Source: a virus. Taken from it: DNA of 47,264 nucleotides. Shown piece after piece: positions 36,261 through 45,222 of the stretch. Position numbers and translations under genes: made by a program. The stretch's first letter is position 1, and the number at the start of each line of letters is the position of its first letter. The notes beneath the pieces were generated by a model. That model was not told the DNA's origin and did not search any database. It saw only the letters and a program-made list of their open reading frames with translations. The stretch spans positions 1 to 47,264 of IMG/VR virus record IMGVR_UViG_3300042260_000250, one strand, 5' to 3'.

Positions 36261-36297
36261 GAACTTGGACACCTTGTCTGAGTAGATGTCCAAGTTC
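36261..36297 (-). terminator. Hairpin (probable terminator or attenuator) after the SSB gene
   Basis: A perfect 11-bp stem GAACTTGGACA / TGTCCAAGTTC encloses a 15-nt loop. In the coding direction it is followed by TTTACATTTT. It starts 10 nt after the SSB stop and could partly stop transcription so that SSB is made in excess of UvsX. The interrupted T run makes full termination uncertain. Confidence 0.6.
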
Positions 36298-36307
36298 AGT
36301 TGTATTC

Positions 36308-37159
36308 TTAGAATGGCATATCCTCATCAGGTTGTGCATTCTCTTGTGGGTCTTTGTATGAAGAAGCGCTTGTTCCTCCACCCATACTCATTTCTTCAGA
36401 TGAACTATCACCATAAACATAACCACCTTTTTCAGAATCCCAACGTGGAGTTTCTCCTCGAGCAATTGCCTCTAAATAGTCAGTTGGTTTTTTAGAATAA
36501 ACATCTCTCCAAGTTAATTCATCATTAACCCAAGCTTCTAATTGAGTCTTGTCTTCGTGTAATGGTTGTGCATCATCATACATAATTGTTTGGATGATTG
36601 TATAATCCTTACCTTTTGGAGTTTTTGCTTTAGCTAATTCGATAATCAAATCACGACCGTTTTCTGCGTTAGTGATATCTCCTTTATTTCTCCAAATTGG
36701 AATAATTTTGTCTAACACACCTTCGTTTTTGTAGTTGTGTTTGAAACGCCAGAATTTAACACCATCTTCAGGTTTATCTCTGTCGATTACTTTGACAATG
36801 TAGAATTTTCTTGATTTGTAATTTTTAGCAAGTTCTTTGTCAGACTCTTTACCTGTTGAGGTAAGTTCTTCATAAACTTCGTTCAAAGGTGAACGTTCGT
36901 TATCGTTTTTAGAAGGGTCATATAGTTTGTTCCATTGACCACCTACTTGCACTTCGTGGAACCAAGCCTCAACAAACGGTGAACTACCATCTTTTGTTGG
37001 GAGGATACGAATACGTTTTTGAGCAGAGTTTTGTCCTTGTGGAAGAATTGCCGCGAAGTATTTCTTCATACGTTCGTCCATAGACATTTTGTTGGAGTTA
37101 CCTCCTGACTGTTGTGATTTCTCGTACTGAGCTAAGACAGAATCTAGTGTTGACATCAT
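36308..37159 (-). CDS. 32: Single-stranded DNA-binding protein, gp32-like (283 aa)
   Basis: The core MKKYFAAILPQ...KRIRILPTKDGSSPFVEAWFHE matches the gp32 OB-fold (IRILP-KDG-SPFVE). It is followed by the KFYIVKVIDRDKPEDG and FWRFKHNY strands. The C-terminal tail is Ser/Gly-rich, then acidic, ending QPDEDMPF like SSB tails that recruit partner proteins. Unlike T4 gp32 (301 aa), the protein contains no cysteine at all, so the zinc-binding subdomain is absent. It starts at one of two adjacent ATGs. It is placed just before uvsX. The leader is AT-rich (AACTTAAAATTTTAAAAACA), consistent with possible translational self-control as known for gp32, but that is inference. Confidence 0.92.
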   Translation of the reverse strand: MMSTLDSVLAQYEKSQQSGGNSNKMSMDERMKKYFAAILPQGQNSAQKRIRILPTKDGSSPFVEAWFHEVQVGGQWNKLYDPSKNDNERSPLNEVYEELTSTGKESDKELAKNYKSRKFYIVKVIDRDKPEDGVKFWRFKHNYKNEGVLDKIIPIWRNKGDITNAENGRDLIIELAKAKTPKGKDYTIIQTIMYDDAQPLHEDKTQLEAWVNDELTWRDVYSKKPTDYLEAIARGETPRWDSEKGGYVYGDSSSEEMSMGGGTSASSYKDPQENAQPDEDMPF

Positions 37160-37197
37160 AATAATTGTTTTTAAAATTTTAAGTTATTTGTAACCTA

Positions 37198-37226
37198 ATA
37201 ATAAACCCAATTACCTACTTTGTCAA
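37198..37226 (-). promoter_or_regulatory. Sigma70-like promoter upstream of the SSB gene
   Basis: In the coding direction TTGACA (37221-37226), a 17-nt spacer, and TATTAT (37198-37203) sit 39 nt before the SSB ATG, just after the stop of the 228-aa gene. This is a near-consensus proteobacterial sigma70 site. Bacteroidota normally use other -33/-7 boxes, so function in the inferred host is uncertain. Confidence 0.45.
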
Positions 37227-37227
37227 A

Positions 37228-37914
37228 TTAAAATCCGAAATTCTTTTTAGGTTCCATAGTGAATGAATTTTTAATATCCGCAGATGAGAAGTTCTCCACA
37301 TCATCACTTGTTAAAATATATTCATTCTTACCTGATTTTTCCATATCAGGTTCTTTATCGATAAAGAAATCTGTCAATTTTTGATTAAAAGGTCCCGAAT
37401 CTAAACTTCTAAGTTCTAATTTTTCTTGTGGAGTCTTTTCTCTGTATTTTTCAATTTTCTCTTCCATAGAGTTAATCTTACTCATTAATTGGTCCATTTC
37501 ACCTAACTTAGATTCTAAGTTGTCTAAGTGACCAAATAACTTATCAAAATACTCATCTTGTTTTTGACCCATATCTTTTTGGGTAGTTACTAAATCTGTG
37601 ATATCTAACTCTTCACTATCAGTATCTTCCATACCCTCTTCACCTTCAGGATTTCCCTCGTCGTCAATTTTTTCAACATCAGGGTCTGTTTCAGTGTCAA
37701 TAGGTTGTGCCTCTCCTTCCACAGGAGTTTCACCTCCAACAGGAGCGTCTCCAACAGGAGCGTCTCCAACAGGAGCATCTCCAACAGGTGCATCACCACC
37801 TGGTAATGGTGGTGCGTCTCCAACAGGTGGCTCAGGTAATTCTTGTTCTAAGATATATTTGTTAATTGAATTATATCTTTTAATCTCTTCTATAATTTTC
37901 TTATCGATTCCCAT
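37228..37914 (-). CDS. Acidic protein with PVGDA repeats and coiled coil (228 aa)
   Basis: Family not recognised. Residues ~1-25 form a helix (DKKIIEEIKRYNSINKYILE). Residues ~27-65 are Pro/Gly-rich with tandem PVGDA pentapeptides, ~66-105 are very acidic, and ~125-165 form a likely coiled coil (QDEYFDKLFGHLDNLESKLG, then MDQLMSKINSMEEKIEKYRE). A C-terminal region follows, ending FTMEPKKNFGF. No membrane segment or signal is seen. It lies between the 74-aa gene and the SSB promoter. The pattern of helix, flexible acidic linker, coiled coil and short C-terminal motif suits a scaffold, chaperone or virion core protein, but nothing in the sequence decides between these. Confidence 0.75.
   Translation of the reverse strand: MGIDKKIIEEIKRYNSINKYILEQELPEPPVGDAPPLPGGDAPVGDAPVGDAPVGDAPVGGETPVEGEAQPIDTETDPDVEKIDDEGNPEGEEGMEDTDSEELDITDLVTTQKDMGQKQDEYFDKLFGHLDNLESKLGEMDQLMSKINSMEEKIEKYREKTPQEKLELRSLDSGPFNQKLTDFFIDKEPDMEKSGKNEYILTSDDVENFSSADIKNSFTMEPKKNFGF
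37740..37801 (-). repeat. 15-nt tandem repeat encoding PVGDA
   Basis: The unit GGAGCGTCTCCAACA (plus strand) occurs in about four near-identical copies from 37742, with a diverged copy further on (near 37820). In-frame copy-number change would only lengthen or shorten the linker. Confidence 0.85.
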
Positions 37915-37918
37915 ATTC

Positions 37919-38143
37919 TTATCCGTTTAATAATTGTTTAACACCTGTTAGTGTTTCAACTTGAACTTTTTTATTTTTAGACATCATATGGTCAACTCTT
38001 TCAATTAGACCATCCTTCATTCTAACAGTATAACATTCGTTAGTGTCTAAATCACATACTTGTTTAGTACCATCACCCATATCTTTTTCTGTGGTTCTGG
38101 TTTTTTTACCTAAGTAATTATCTAATATTAAATTTGCGTCCAT
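37919..38143 (-). CDS. Small unknown protein (74 aa)
   Basis: Not recognised. It is soluble and charged, with two cysteines (QVCDLDTNECYTV), a short beta pair (ECYTVRMKDGLIERVD) and a C-terminal helix-like stretch (VQVETLTGVKQLLNG). It has a good ATG with a TATTTAT copy 16-22 nt upstream and ends 4 nt before the 228-aa gene, so the two probably share a transcript. The small size and the position after the hub gene do not reveal a role. Confidence 0.65.
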   Translation of the reverse strand: MDANLILDNYLGKKTRTTEKDMGDGTKQVCDLDTNECYTVRMKDGLIERVDHMMSKNKKVQVETLTGVKQLLNG

Positions 38144-38158
38144 AATCTTATTTTTATT

Positions 38159-38165
38159 ATAAATA
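38159..38165 (-). promoter_or_regulatory. Recurrent TATTTAT motif upstream of the 74-aa gene
   Basis: The coding-strand text is GCAATATTTATAATAAAA, 16-22 nt before the ATG, in the 40-nt gap after the hub gene. Same heptamer as the other copies; promoter role inferred. Confidence 0.35.
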
Positions 38166-38183
38166 TTGCGGTTATTGTAAATG

Positions 38184-41100
38184 TTATTGTGTGAATGGTT
38201 GGCTAACCAAATCTATTTTAGTTGAATTTAACGCCCCGTTAGGGTAATATTCTACGTTTAACGTATAAGTTCCAGGGTTTCTACCATTAACTGTACAAGT
38301 TTGAGCTCCTGAACCTGAAGTACAAAAATGAGTAACAATACCTGTAGAATCTTTAAATCGAGCAGTTCCCACATTCTTAAAATCAAAATTAGGGTCTACA
38401 ATCTGCAATACTTTAAACTTACCATTATTTTGTTGTAAATTATAAAATCCATAATTATTACCTTGTAATGTGTCAAACTCGCCTAAATAATTAATAGTAA
38501 CAGGAGGTGGTGGTGGAGTTAACAAACCTAAAGTTGTTGCCAACTTCATCGCTTCAGTTACTTTATACACTAAGTTATCATACTCAGTCTTTTTATCTGT
38601 TTTGAATTTTTCAAAATCGGGAATACCCATAGTACCCTTATTCCATCGTCTAACCCAACTTTCAGTTAATGATTCCGCGTCCATCGTTGACAATGACGAT
38701 ACAGGACCCCATTTTGCACCAAGTAATTTATACACATTATTAATATCACTAAATTCCGCATATGGATATGAATAACCATCTTTAGATAAGACACATAGAT
38801 ATTTGTTTGGGGTAAAGAATTTAGGTAATTCCCCTGGCCAATCATAATTTAATTTAACCCCCGCAAAGTTATTATTGAATGTATAAAACTGATTGTCTTT
38901 AAACGACTCTAAATAAATCGTCACAAATGACATCATTTTAGTAATATCCAAATTATCCCCACTTGAGATATTATAATTAATACCGTCAATTACTTGTTTA
39001 GGGCTTAATGAAGACTGTTCAGGATTAGACCCGATATATTTGTTGTATTTAGGGTCTAACTTAGTTGAACAATTTTGAGAATCATCAATCTTACCTGTAT
39101 TTGTTACCGTAGCATTATTGGTACTTGGGGCCGCGGTCGAACTTGTTGTTGTAACACTATTAGGATTTGAATTAGCGGTAGAATTACTCTTAGCATCCGT
39201 ATTAACTTTTTGTTTAACCTGTTGATATAAATCAAGGAATAACTTTTTAGTTAAAGTTTGGATGTAGTTCTCCATTTTCGGTAATGCAAACACCTGTTGT
39301 CTAATACCTGTAAATGTTGTTTCAAACCTTCCTGGTGATATACTGTGATTAACATCCATAATATAATAAGGACCATTAAACATAGGTACGTGTCTTACGT
39401 TAAAATACATTGTTGGTTGTATCATAACATTACCCAACATATTAACTCTACACTGATATGACCTACTCTTATAAAAATTCCATAATGAAACGTTTTGAGT
39501 GGCAGTTTGTTTACCATTCGATTGGTTAATCAAATTATCCATCTGAAGTAATGATTCCGATGTTTGTTTACCACTATCCTGAGATACGTCAAAATAGTAA
39601 AATATATTTTGATTTCTAATTCCAATATCAACATTAAAACCAACAACTCTATTAGATAATCCCCAATCGGTCTTACCTTCTAACTTATCAGTCAATGGGT
39701 TGTCACTACTTCTTCTTAAATCAAATGAATCTGATTTAAATCTGTTATTTTCATTTTTATCGTTTTCTAAATGCTTACTTGGTTCTGCGGCATATATACA
39801 AACTAATTTTGGTGATGAAGCTCGAGTATCCACATTTAGGTAAGTACCAAATAAAGTATTACCAAATTCCAAACTACCCTCAATTTTAGGTACACTGTTT
39901 TTTTCAACTTCCTGTACATTATAATAGTTAACATACGCAGGGTGCATCATACAAACAAAATGATGAATATCCAATAACGACTCAAGATAGAAATACACAG
40001 ACGCACTAGGATTAATTGTTTTTAATAAATTTCTAACCTTAAATGGGTCAATTAAAACCTCATCAGCAATGTTTCTGTTACCTCTATCTAATAGAAGTAC
40101 ATCTTCTAAGAAAGTTGTCTGAGTATAATCATACCCCGCAACCCAAGTATCATTTAAGGCTTTAAAACTCTCCCACAACTCAACTTTAGTTTGTTCCCCT
40201 TGTAACGCAGTATCCATAGGTTTTTCAGGTATAATGTCAACGTTTGGTAGTCCAAACCTAACTTTCTGAAATACCGAATTTAATAAAGTATCACTAAATT
40301 TTTTATTATCGTTCAAATATTGATTTAACAACGCAATAAATTTACCACGATTCATTGTTGGGTCTAATTTCTTTTGAGTTGCATAAATCTTAATTAAAGG
40401 GGCTAATGTTTGTACTGACTCAGGAATGAACTCAACATTCATATCAATAAAGAAATCGGTAACAACACTACCCGTACTAGTATATTTAACTCCATCCTCA
40501 GTTGAAAACCCGACATATGTTTCTAACGCTTTCCAACTTTCAGGGTTTGCGGATTTGTAAACTGAAAGTGTTGTTCCTGTAACCCCTGATTTAGGTAACG
40601 AACCTTCAACATAATAATTAAACGATATCTTATCTTCAATGAATACGTTAGTTGCAAAACTATCAAATAATCTTCTATTATAATCACCAGGATTACCATA
40701 TTTTAATACAACATCAAATTCCAAGAAATTTTTAATAGTATTGTTAACTTTAATAAATTGTTCTTTTTTTAATGCGTTAGTTTGATTTGAAGAACTGGTT
40801 GATGATGGAGTAACTATGTTAACTGACATCATATCTTTTAATAAAAGTTGGAAGTTTTTATTAATACCGTTCGGGTCCAAATATAATTTATCAATTTGAA
40901 CTCTAGTTGTTACTAAGTCACCAACTTGTTTAGTCTCATATTCGTACATAGATTTTGAGAACTTCAAGAACTCATTTTCTAGCATATCTAAAATCTCTCT
41001 ATTAAAGACTGAGAACATTTCTTCATTGGAGGTGTAGGCACTATATTTACCTAACGTAAACGCTAATTGGTCTGGAGACCCACTTAGTATTGTTTTAAGG

Positions 41101-44100
41101 TGTTGTGTAGGTTGTGGTTTATCAACCTCAAACAAATCAAAATACCCATAATTTGGTAACGCCCAAAAACTTCTAACCGAACCATTAAAAATTGCAGGAT
41201 TTGAAATAACGTTTAATATTAACTTCTGCCCACTATTATCAAAACATTCTGAACTAATTTGATTTGTTACACTACCAAAAGAAGGTACAATATATTCAAT
41301 TTGATTCTTTTTATCCAATAATGTACAGTTCCAAGGTTTAATTGATAGGATATCCGTTAAATCAGAATCATTATATCCCGAATATTTGTTAATTATTGCG
41401 TCAGAAACAGGTTTTAACGTAAAACCGTTAATTGAATTATCTAACTGAGTTTGAATTCCACTATTAGTGTAACTATCAAAAAGATTATAACCTCTATAGA
41501 ATAAATTAAATTTATCAATCACCTTAGGATAGAATCCTAAATTTAACTGGGTTACGGTTCCTCCTACAACAGGAGTTACACTTTGTAAAACAATGTCAGT
41601 AGTTGTCGTATCACCAGGGATTGTTAACGTATACGTTCTTTCAGGGTCACTTACAGTCGGGTCATAGTTACTTGCGGCATCAAAATCAGTCCAAACCGTA
41701 TCTAAAATATCAACACCGTTTTCAACCCAATTTTTATATCTATGCCAAATAGAACCGTACTTTAAAACCCAAGCGTATGGGACTTTATGAATAGCCCCAA
41801 ATTTTTTAAATACCGCGAAAATATAATCTAAATCGGTGGCAACACCATTCGAATATGATTTATATTTTTCTCTAAGAGTTGCTATAGGTAAACTGTTCAA
41901 TAACAAATAAGACGCATTAACGTATGGATATGTATTACCTGACAACCAGTTATCAACCCCTTGTAAAACTGAGTTTACAAACATAGGTGTATTCATCATA
42001 GAAGTTGTTTGTTGTGCAGAAACATTACCACTATAATTTACATAATTAACTTGTCCTTCAGTTACTTGTTGTGTATTTGCGAAGTCGTCACCAGCTCTTT
42101 GAGAATAAAAACTTTGTAACCCCAATCCATCCTGTGTAGGAATGTTAGGTTTTAAATAATTAAAACTACTAACAGGTCTATTATCACTAGTGGTCGTACT
42201 ACTATCAAAATTTGCAACCATTTTTTTATCTTCGTTCAACACATAAACCTTACTAGTGTTATATATGTCTCTAATCGAACCAGAAGTTTTACCATTCGCC
42301 AAATTTTGAGAATACCACCCTTCCATATTATAAGGTAATGTGTCTAAAAAATTAGTACTATTAGTTACATTACTCTTTAAATAACTCTTAAACTTATCAA
42401 TATTGGTAGGTTGTGGGTCAACATTTTGATATCCCGAACTAATAACGGTGTTATCTAAAATAACAAATTGACTTTCAACCTCCTGTTGAATGTATGTCGT
42501 TACAAATTCGTCTCTAATAAATTTTTGCCAACTTTCTCCAAGACCATCATTTGATATACTAGCCAAGAATGGTACGTAATTACTCGAATTAAAACCATAT
42601 CTTTTTAGTTTTTCAATTAAGAATGGGGCGTCTTGTAATAACGATTTACTAATATTGATAAACTCCGATTCCGCAATAACATCAAGAATTTCATTTTCGG
42701 CATTAGGTCTCATAAACCTTTGATAATTCGCAGGTAAAAAGATTCTTTCCCAAATTTCATACATAAATTTAGACTCTTGTTTGTTCGAAAAGAATGTATT
42801 TGTAGTTGGGAAATCTATCGCGTTTAACGAAACTCTATTAACAAGATTGGACGCCGAAGTACTTGATTGTGTATCAGCACTAGGTACTATAGTAACAGTC
42901 TTACCCTTAATAAATTCTTCCACAAATTCAACTTCAGGCCACACATCATAGAGATACCCTTTAGTTTTAGAAATAACTTTAGGGTCACCAGGATATGCAA
43001 TTTCAAACTTCTCACCTTTATCATTATTAGTTTCAATAAAATATTGAGGCCAAGGATATACAGGAATCAGGTTACCGTCAGTAGTCGCCACGGATTGTTT
43101 AGCATCAACGGAAGTTGCTGATTTATCGTTACTTAATACCGCACCAACTCTATATTTGTTTTTTCTTTGGTTCCAAGCGTTTTGGTGAACATCACACATT
43201 ATTCGTAAAAACGCTTCACTACCCGCCAATAAAACGGCAATAACATTTTTCAATGTAGGTTTAAAACCTAAACCACTTTTAGGGTCTGATAACCTTGTGG
43301 ATAATAGTTTAGAGAATTTCTCTTGAATTTCATCTAATTTAGATGTTGCCTTATTGTGCATAATTTGCATACTGTCAACAAATCTTCCAGGTCCCTCAAA
43401 AACATACCAATTAAATGTAACATCTTCACCATCAACAGTTGCTGAACGTAAAACGTTTTGATATGACTTTGTTTTTAATTCTGTAACACCAACTTCATTG
43501 GCCTCTTTACCCGTTCTTTGTCTATAGGTTTCATCCCAATTGATTTGGTCAGGAGAAGAATTAATAGTGAACATTAAAAAATTAATCTTATTCTGAATCT
43601 CCGAATTAAACTCTTCACCACCAACTTTATATTTCCCACCATTACCGAAAGTTTTATTATCCGCCAAAACTTTATTCCATTTAGGAATTAAACCTTTCGA
43701 TAAATCAGTAATTGCGGTTAATTTTTTCTTACCTTCAATAGTTTCTTTATTGAATGTATACATTTTTAACCCTGTTGCCTTATCAATAAAAAACTCAGTA
43801 GTGTTCATATACTTATAAAACCAAGAATTACCTCTAGCAAAATAAACTTCTTTTTCGTATTCAGTTAAACTATTTTGATAGTTTTCACCGTCAGTTATTG
43901 GAGCCATATCCGCTTTACTTAAACTATCTGTGATAGTCTTTTCAAGCACTTCAAGTTTTACTACTAATTCTTGTAAAGTCATCTCAGGAAAATCTTCAGG
44001 AATTAATCCCTTACTTTTATACTCTGAGTATACTTCTTTCATTTTTTCATATCCTCTCGATGTTGATTTCATTTCAACATCTTTAGTCGTATTACCAACT

Positions 44101-44909
44101 TGATTTTGGGCTGATTGTGATGACGCGTCTCCAACAGGGCTTAAAGTATATTTGGTTCTGTACATATACGGAATCGCCTTAACTTGTTCCATACTCACAT
44201 TAGTTAACACATTATACTTATATGCCATAAAGACACATTCAATTTTAAAGTTACCACTAGCAGTGTCAAATCTTGCGTTAAATGTTTTTAACGCCAACTG
44301 ATATTTTACCGCCTTACCTAAATAACCTTTAACCGTTAAATAAAATAATGGATATGGGTAATTAAAAAATACTGAATATGGTGAATTTTCTCCTTGTTCA
44401 AATAACGCCCTACCTCTAATATCCTCCATTTTAATTGTAACTGTCGGTGTTAAATTTAATGGGGTGTTAATTGAAATGTCACTAATTAATAATAAATTAT
44501 TATCAATGTTATTTGAAATTGATTGCGTTTGATATGATTCTGTAGATTTGTCAGACTTAACAATTTGATTATTAGTTTCAATGATTTGATTAGCCCCCTT
44601 ACCTTGGACACTATTGAAACCTGTTATTTCATCTAAATAACCATTATCTAAAAAGGTTTTATTACCTGGCTTTAAAAAATTAATTGCAGCAATTGATACG
44701 GTTTTATTTTCATAATACCCATTATTACCAACCGAAAGTCTTGTTCTTGGGAATAAATTACATTCCAAGTTTGCATAATAAACTAAATTTTCGTGTTTTA
44801 ATAATCTTTCTTTAACGTTTCCTTCACTATCTATTATTTTATTTGGGTCAACTAAAACAATGTTTTGATAATCGAATTCAACTAATACATTTTCATTGTT
44901 ATCTACCAT
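38184..44909 (-). CDS. Giant baseplate hub-like protein with glucosaminidase-like domain (2241 aa)
   Basis: The N-terminal ~250 residues show a tail-hub-type beta region (FYLTVKGYLGKAVKYQLALK, then FNARFDTASGNFKIECVFMA). Residues ~1823-1875 have the late hub pattern seen in gp27/gpD-like proteins (MLGNVMIQPTMYFNV, GPYYIMDVNHSISPGRFETT, FTGIRQ). A Ser/Thr/Asn linker (~1900-1940) precedes a region at ~1953-2120 resembling glucosaminidases: a helix with IYLES (possible catalytic Glu), then NNNFAGVKL, YPYAEFSD and AKWGP. This would cut peptidoglycan during entry, the job of the gp5 lysozyme in T4. The last ~110 residues form a beta cap with TCTVNGRNPGTYTLNVEYYP. It overlaps gp53 by 11 nt. The family calls are by eye; the middle ~1500 residues are unassigned. 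Confidence 0.65.
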   Translation of the reverse strand: MVDNNENVLVEFDYQNIVLVDPNKIIDSEGNVKERLLKHENLVYYANLECNLFPRTRLSVGNNGYYENKTVSIAAINFLKPGNKTFLDNGYLDEITGFNSVQGKGANQIIETNNQIVKSDKSTESYQTQSISNNIDNNLLLISDISINTPLNLTPTVTIKMEDIRGRALFEQGENSPYSVFFNYPYPLFYLTVKGYLGKAVKYQLALKTFNARFDTASGNFKIECVFMAYKYNVLTNVSMEQVKAIPYMYRTKYTLSPVGDASSQSAQNQVGNTTKDVEMKSTSRGYEKMKEVYSEYKSKGLIPEDFPEMTLQELVVKLEVLEKTITDSLSKADMAPITDGENYQNSLTEYEKEVYFARGNSWFYKYMNTTEFFIDKATGLKMYTFNKETIEGKKKLTAITDLSKGLIPKWNKVLADNKTFGNGGKYKVGGEEFNSEIQNKINFLMFTINSSPDQINWDETYRQRTGKEANEVGVTELKTKSYQNVLRSATVDGEDVTFNWYVFEGPGRFVDSMQIMHNKATSKLDEIQEKFSKLLSTRLSDPKSGLGFKPTLKNVIAVLLAGSEAFLRIMCDVHQNAWNQRKNKYRVGAVLSNDKSATSVDAKQSVATTDGNLIPVYPWPQYFIETNNDKGEKFEIAYPGDPKVISKTKGYLYDVWPEVEFVEEFIKGKTVTIVPSADTQSSTSASNLVNRVSLNAIDFPTTNTFFSNKQESKFMYEIWERIFLPANYQRFMRPNAENEILDVIAESEFINISKSLLQDAPFLIEKLKRYGFNSSNYVPFLASISNDGLGESWQKFIRDEFVTTYIQQEVESQFVILDNTVISSGYQNVDPQPTNIDKFKSYLKSNVTNSTNFLDTLPYNMEGWYSQNLANGKTSGSIRDIYNTSKVYVLNEDKKMVANFDSSTTTSDNRPVSSFNYLKPNIPTQDGLGLQSFYSQRAGDDFANTQQVTEGQVNYVNYSGNVSAQQTTSMMNTPMFVNSVLQGVDNWLSGNTYPYVNASYLLLNSLPIATLREKYKSYSNGVATDLDYIFAVFKKFGAIHKVPYAWVLKYGSIWHRYKNWVENGVDILDTVWTDFDAASNYDPTVSDPERTYTLTIPGDTTTTDIVLQSVTPVVGGTVTQLNLGFYPKVIDKFNLFYRGYNLFDSYTNSGIQTQLDNSINGFTLKPVSDAIINKYSGYNDSDLTDILSIKPWNCTLLDKKNQIEYIVPSFGSVTNQISSECFDNSGQKLILNVISNPAIFNGSVRSFWALPNYGYFDLFEVDKPQPTQHLKTILSGSPDQLAFTLGKYSAYTSNEEMFSVFNREILDMLENEFLKFSKSMYEYETKQVGDLVTTRVQIDKLYLDPNGINKNFQLLLKDMMSVNIVTPSSTSSSNQTNALKKEQFIKVNNTIKNFLEFDVVLKYGNPGDYNRRLFDSFATNVFIEDKISFNYYVEGSLPKSGVTGTTLSVYKSANPESWKALETYVGFSTEDGVKYTSTGSVVTDFFIDMNVEFIPESVQTLAPLIKIYATQKKLDPTMNRGKFIALLNQYLNDNKKFSDTLLNSVFQKVRFGLPNVDIIPEKPMDTALQGEQTKVELWESFKALNDTWVAGYDYTQTTFLEDVLLLDRGNRNIADEVLIDPFKVRNLLKTINPSASVYFYLESLLDIHHFVCMMHPAYVNYYNVQEVEKNSVPKIEGSLEFGNTLFGTYLNVDTRASSPKLVCIYAAEPSKHLENDKNENNRFKSDSFDLRRSSDNPLTDKLEGKTDWGLSNRVVGFNVDIGIRNQNIFYYFDVSQDSGKQTSESLLQMDNLINQSNGKQTATQNVSLWNFYKSRSYQCRVNMLGNVMIQPTMYFNVRHVPMFNGPYYIMDVNHSISPGRFETTFTGIRQQVFALPKMENYIQTLTKKLFLDLYQQVKQKVNTDAKSNSTANSNPNSVTTTSSTAAPSTNNATVTNTGKIDDSQNCSTKLDPKYNKYIGSNPEQSSLSPKQVIDGINYNISSGDNLDITKMMSFVTIYLESFKDNQFYTFNNNFAGVKLNYDWPGELPKFFTPNKYLCVLSKDGYSYPYAEFSDINNVYKLLGAKWGPVSSLSTMDAESLTESWVRRWNKGTMGIPDFEKFKTDKKTEYDNLVYKVTEAMKLATTLGLLTPPPPPVTINYLGEFDTLQGNNYGFYNLQQNNGKFKVLQIVDPNFDFKNVGTARFKDSTGIVTHFCTSGSGAQTCTVNGRNPGTYTLNVEYYPNGALNSTKIDLVSQPFTQ

Positions 44910-45222
44910 AATAGAAGAAGTAAGTGTTTAGTTCAGATTCATAATCTTGTACAGAAGCTACTAAAGGAAATGGAATTGTCAATAGAGCATTGTCAGGTAT
45001 GTTCCATTCCAATCCCCCATATAGTGGGTTTGCTGCAAGTATAATCCATCCAAAAAAAGGAGTCCCGTAAAATTCTTGACTTATTTTATCTAAACGGCTA
45101 ATACCTGTTTTGTAAAAATATTTTTTATCCGAAGACTTTACGGGTATTTTTACAAACGGTACCACAGTTTGGTCTCCATTAATTAGAAAGTTATAATATC
45201 TGTTAAAATATAAATCTGACAT
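44899..45222 (-). CDS. 53: Baseplate wedge protein, gp53 / LysM-like (107 aa)
   Basis: The segment YFYKTGISRLDKISQEFYGT, followed by PFFGWIILAANPLYGG, has the LysM-type pattern of gp53 and tail protein X: a strand, a helix (R-x-D-x-I-x-x-x-F-Y-G), then W-x-x-I-L-x-A-N. NALLTIPFPL matches the closing strand. In T4, gp53 links the inner wedge ring to the hub. The protein is shorter than T4 gp53 (196 aa). It starts in a TAATG overlap with the 677-aa gene and overlaps the hub gene by 11 nt, so all three are translationally coupled. The T4 order 53-5 is kept here. Confidence 0.75.
   Translation of the reverse strand: MSDLYFNRYYNFLINGDQTVVPFVKIPVKSSDKKYFYKTGISRLDKISQEFYGTPFFGWIILAANPLYGGLEWNIPDNALLTIPFPLVASVQDYESELNTYFFYYGR

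Noticed and set aside
37598-37930. Plus-strand Ser/Pro-rich 110-codon frame
   Set aside because: Complement of the acidic PVGDA gene; the minus-strand protein has the coherent helix, linker and coiled-coil layout.
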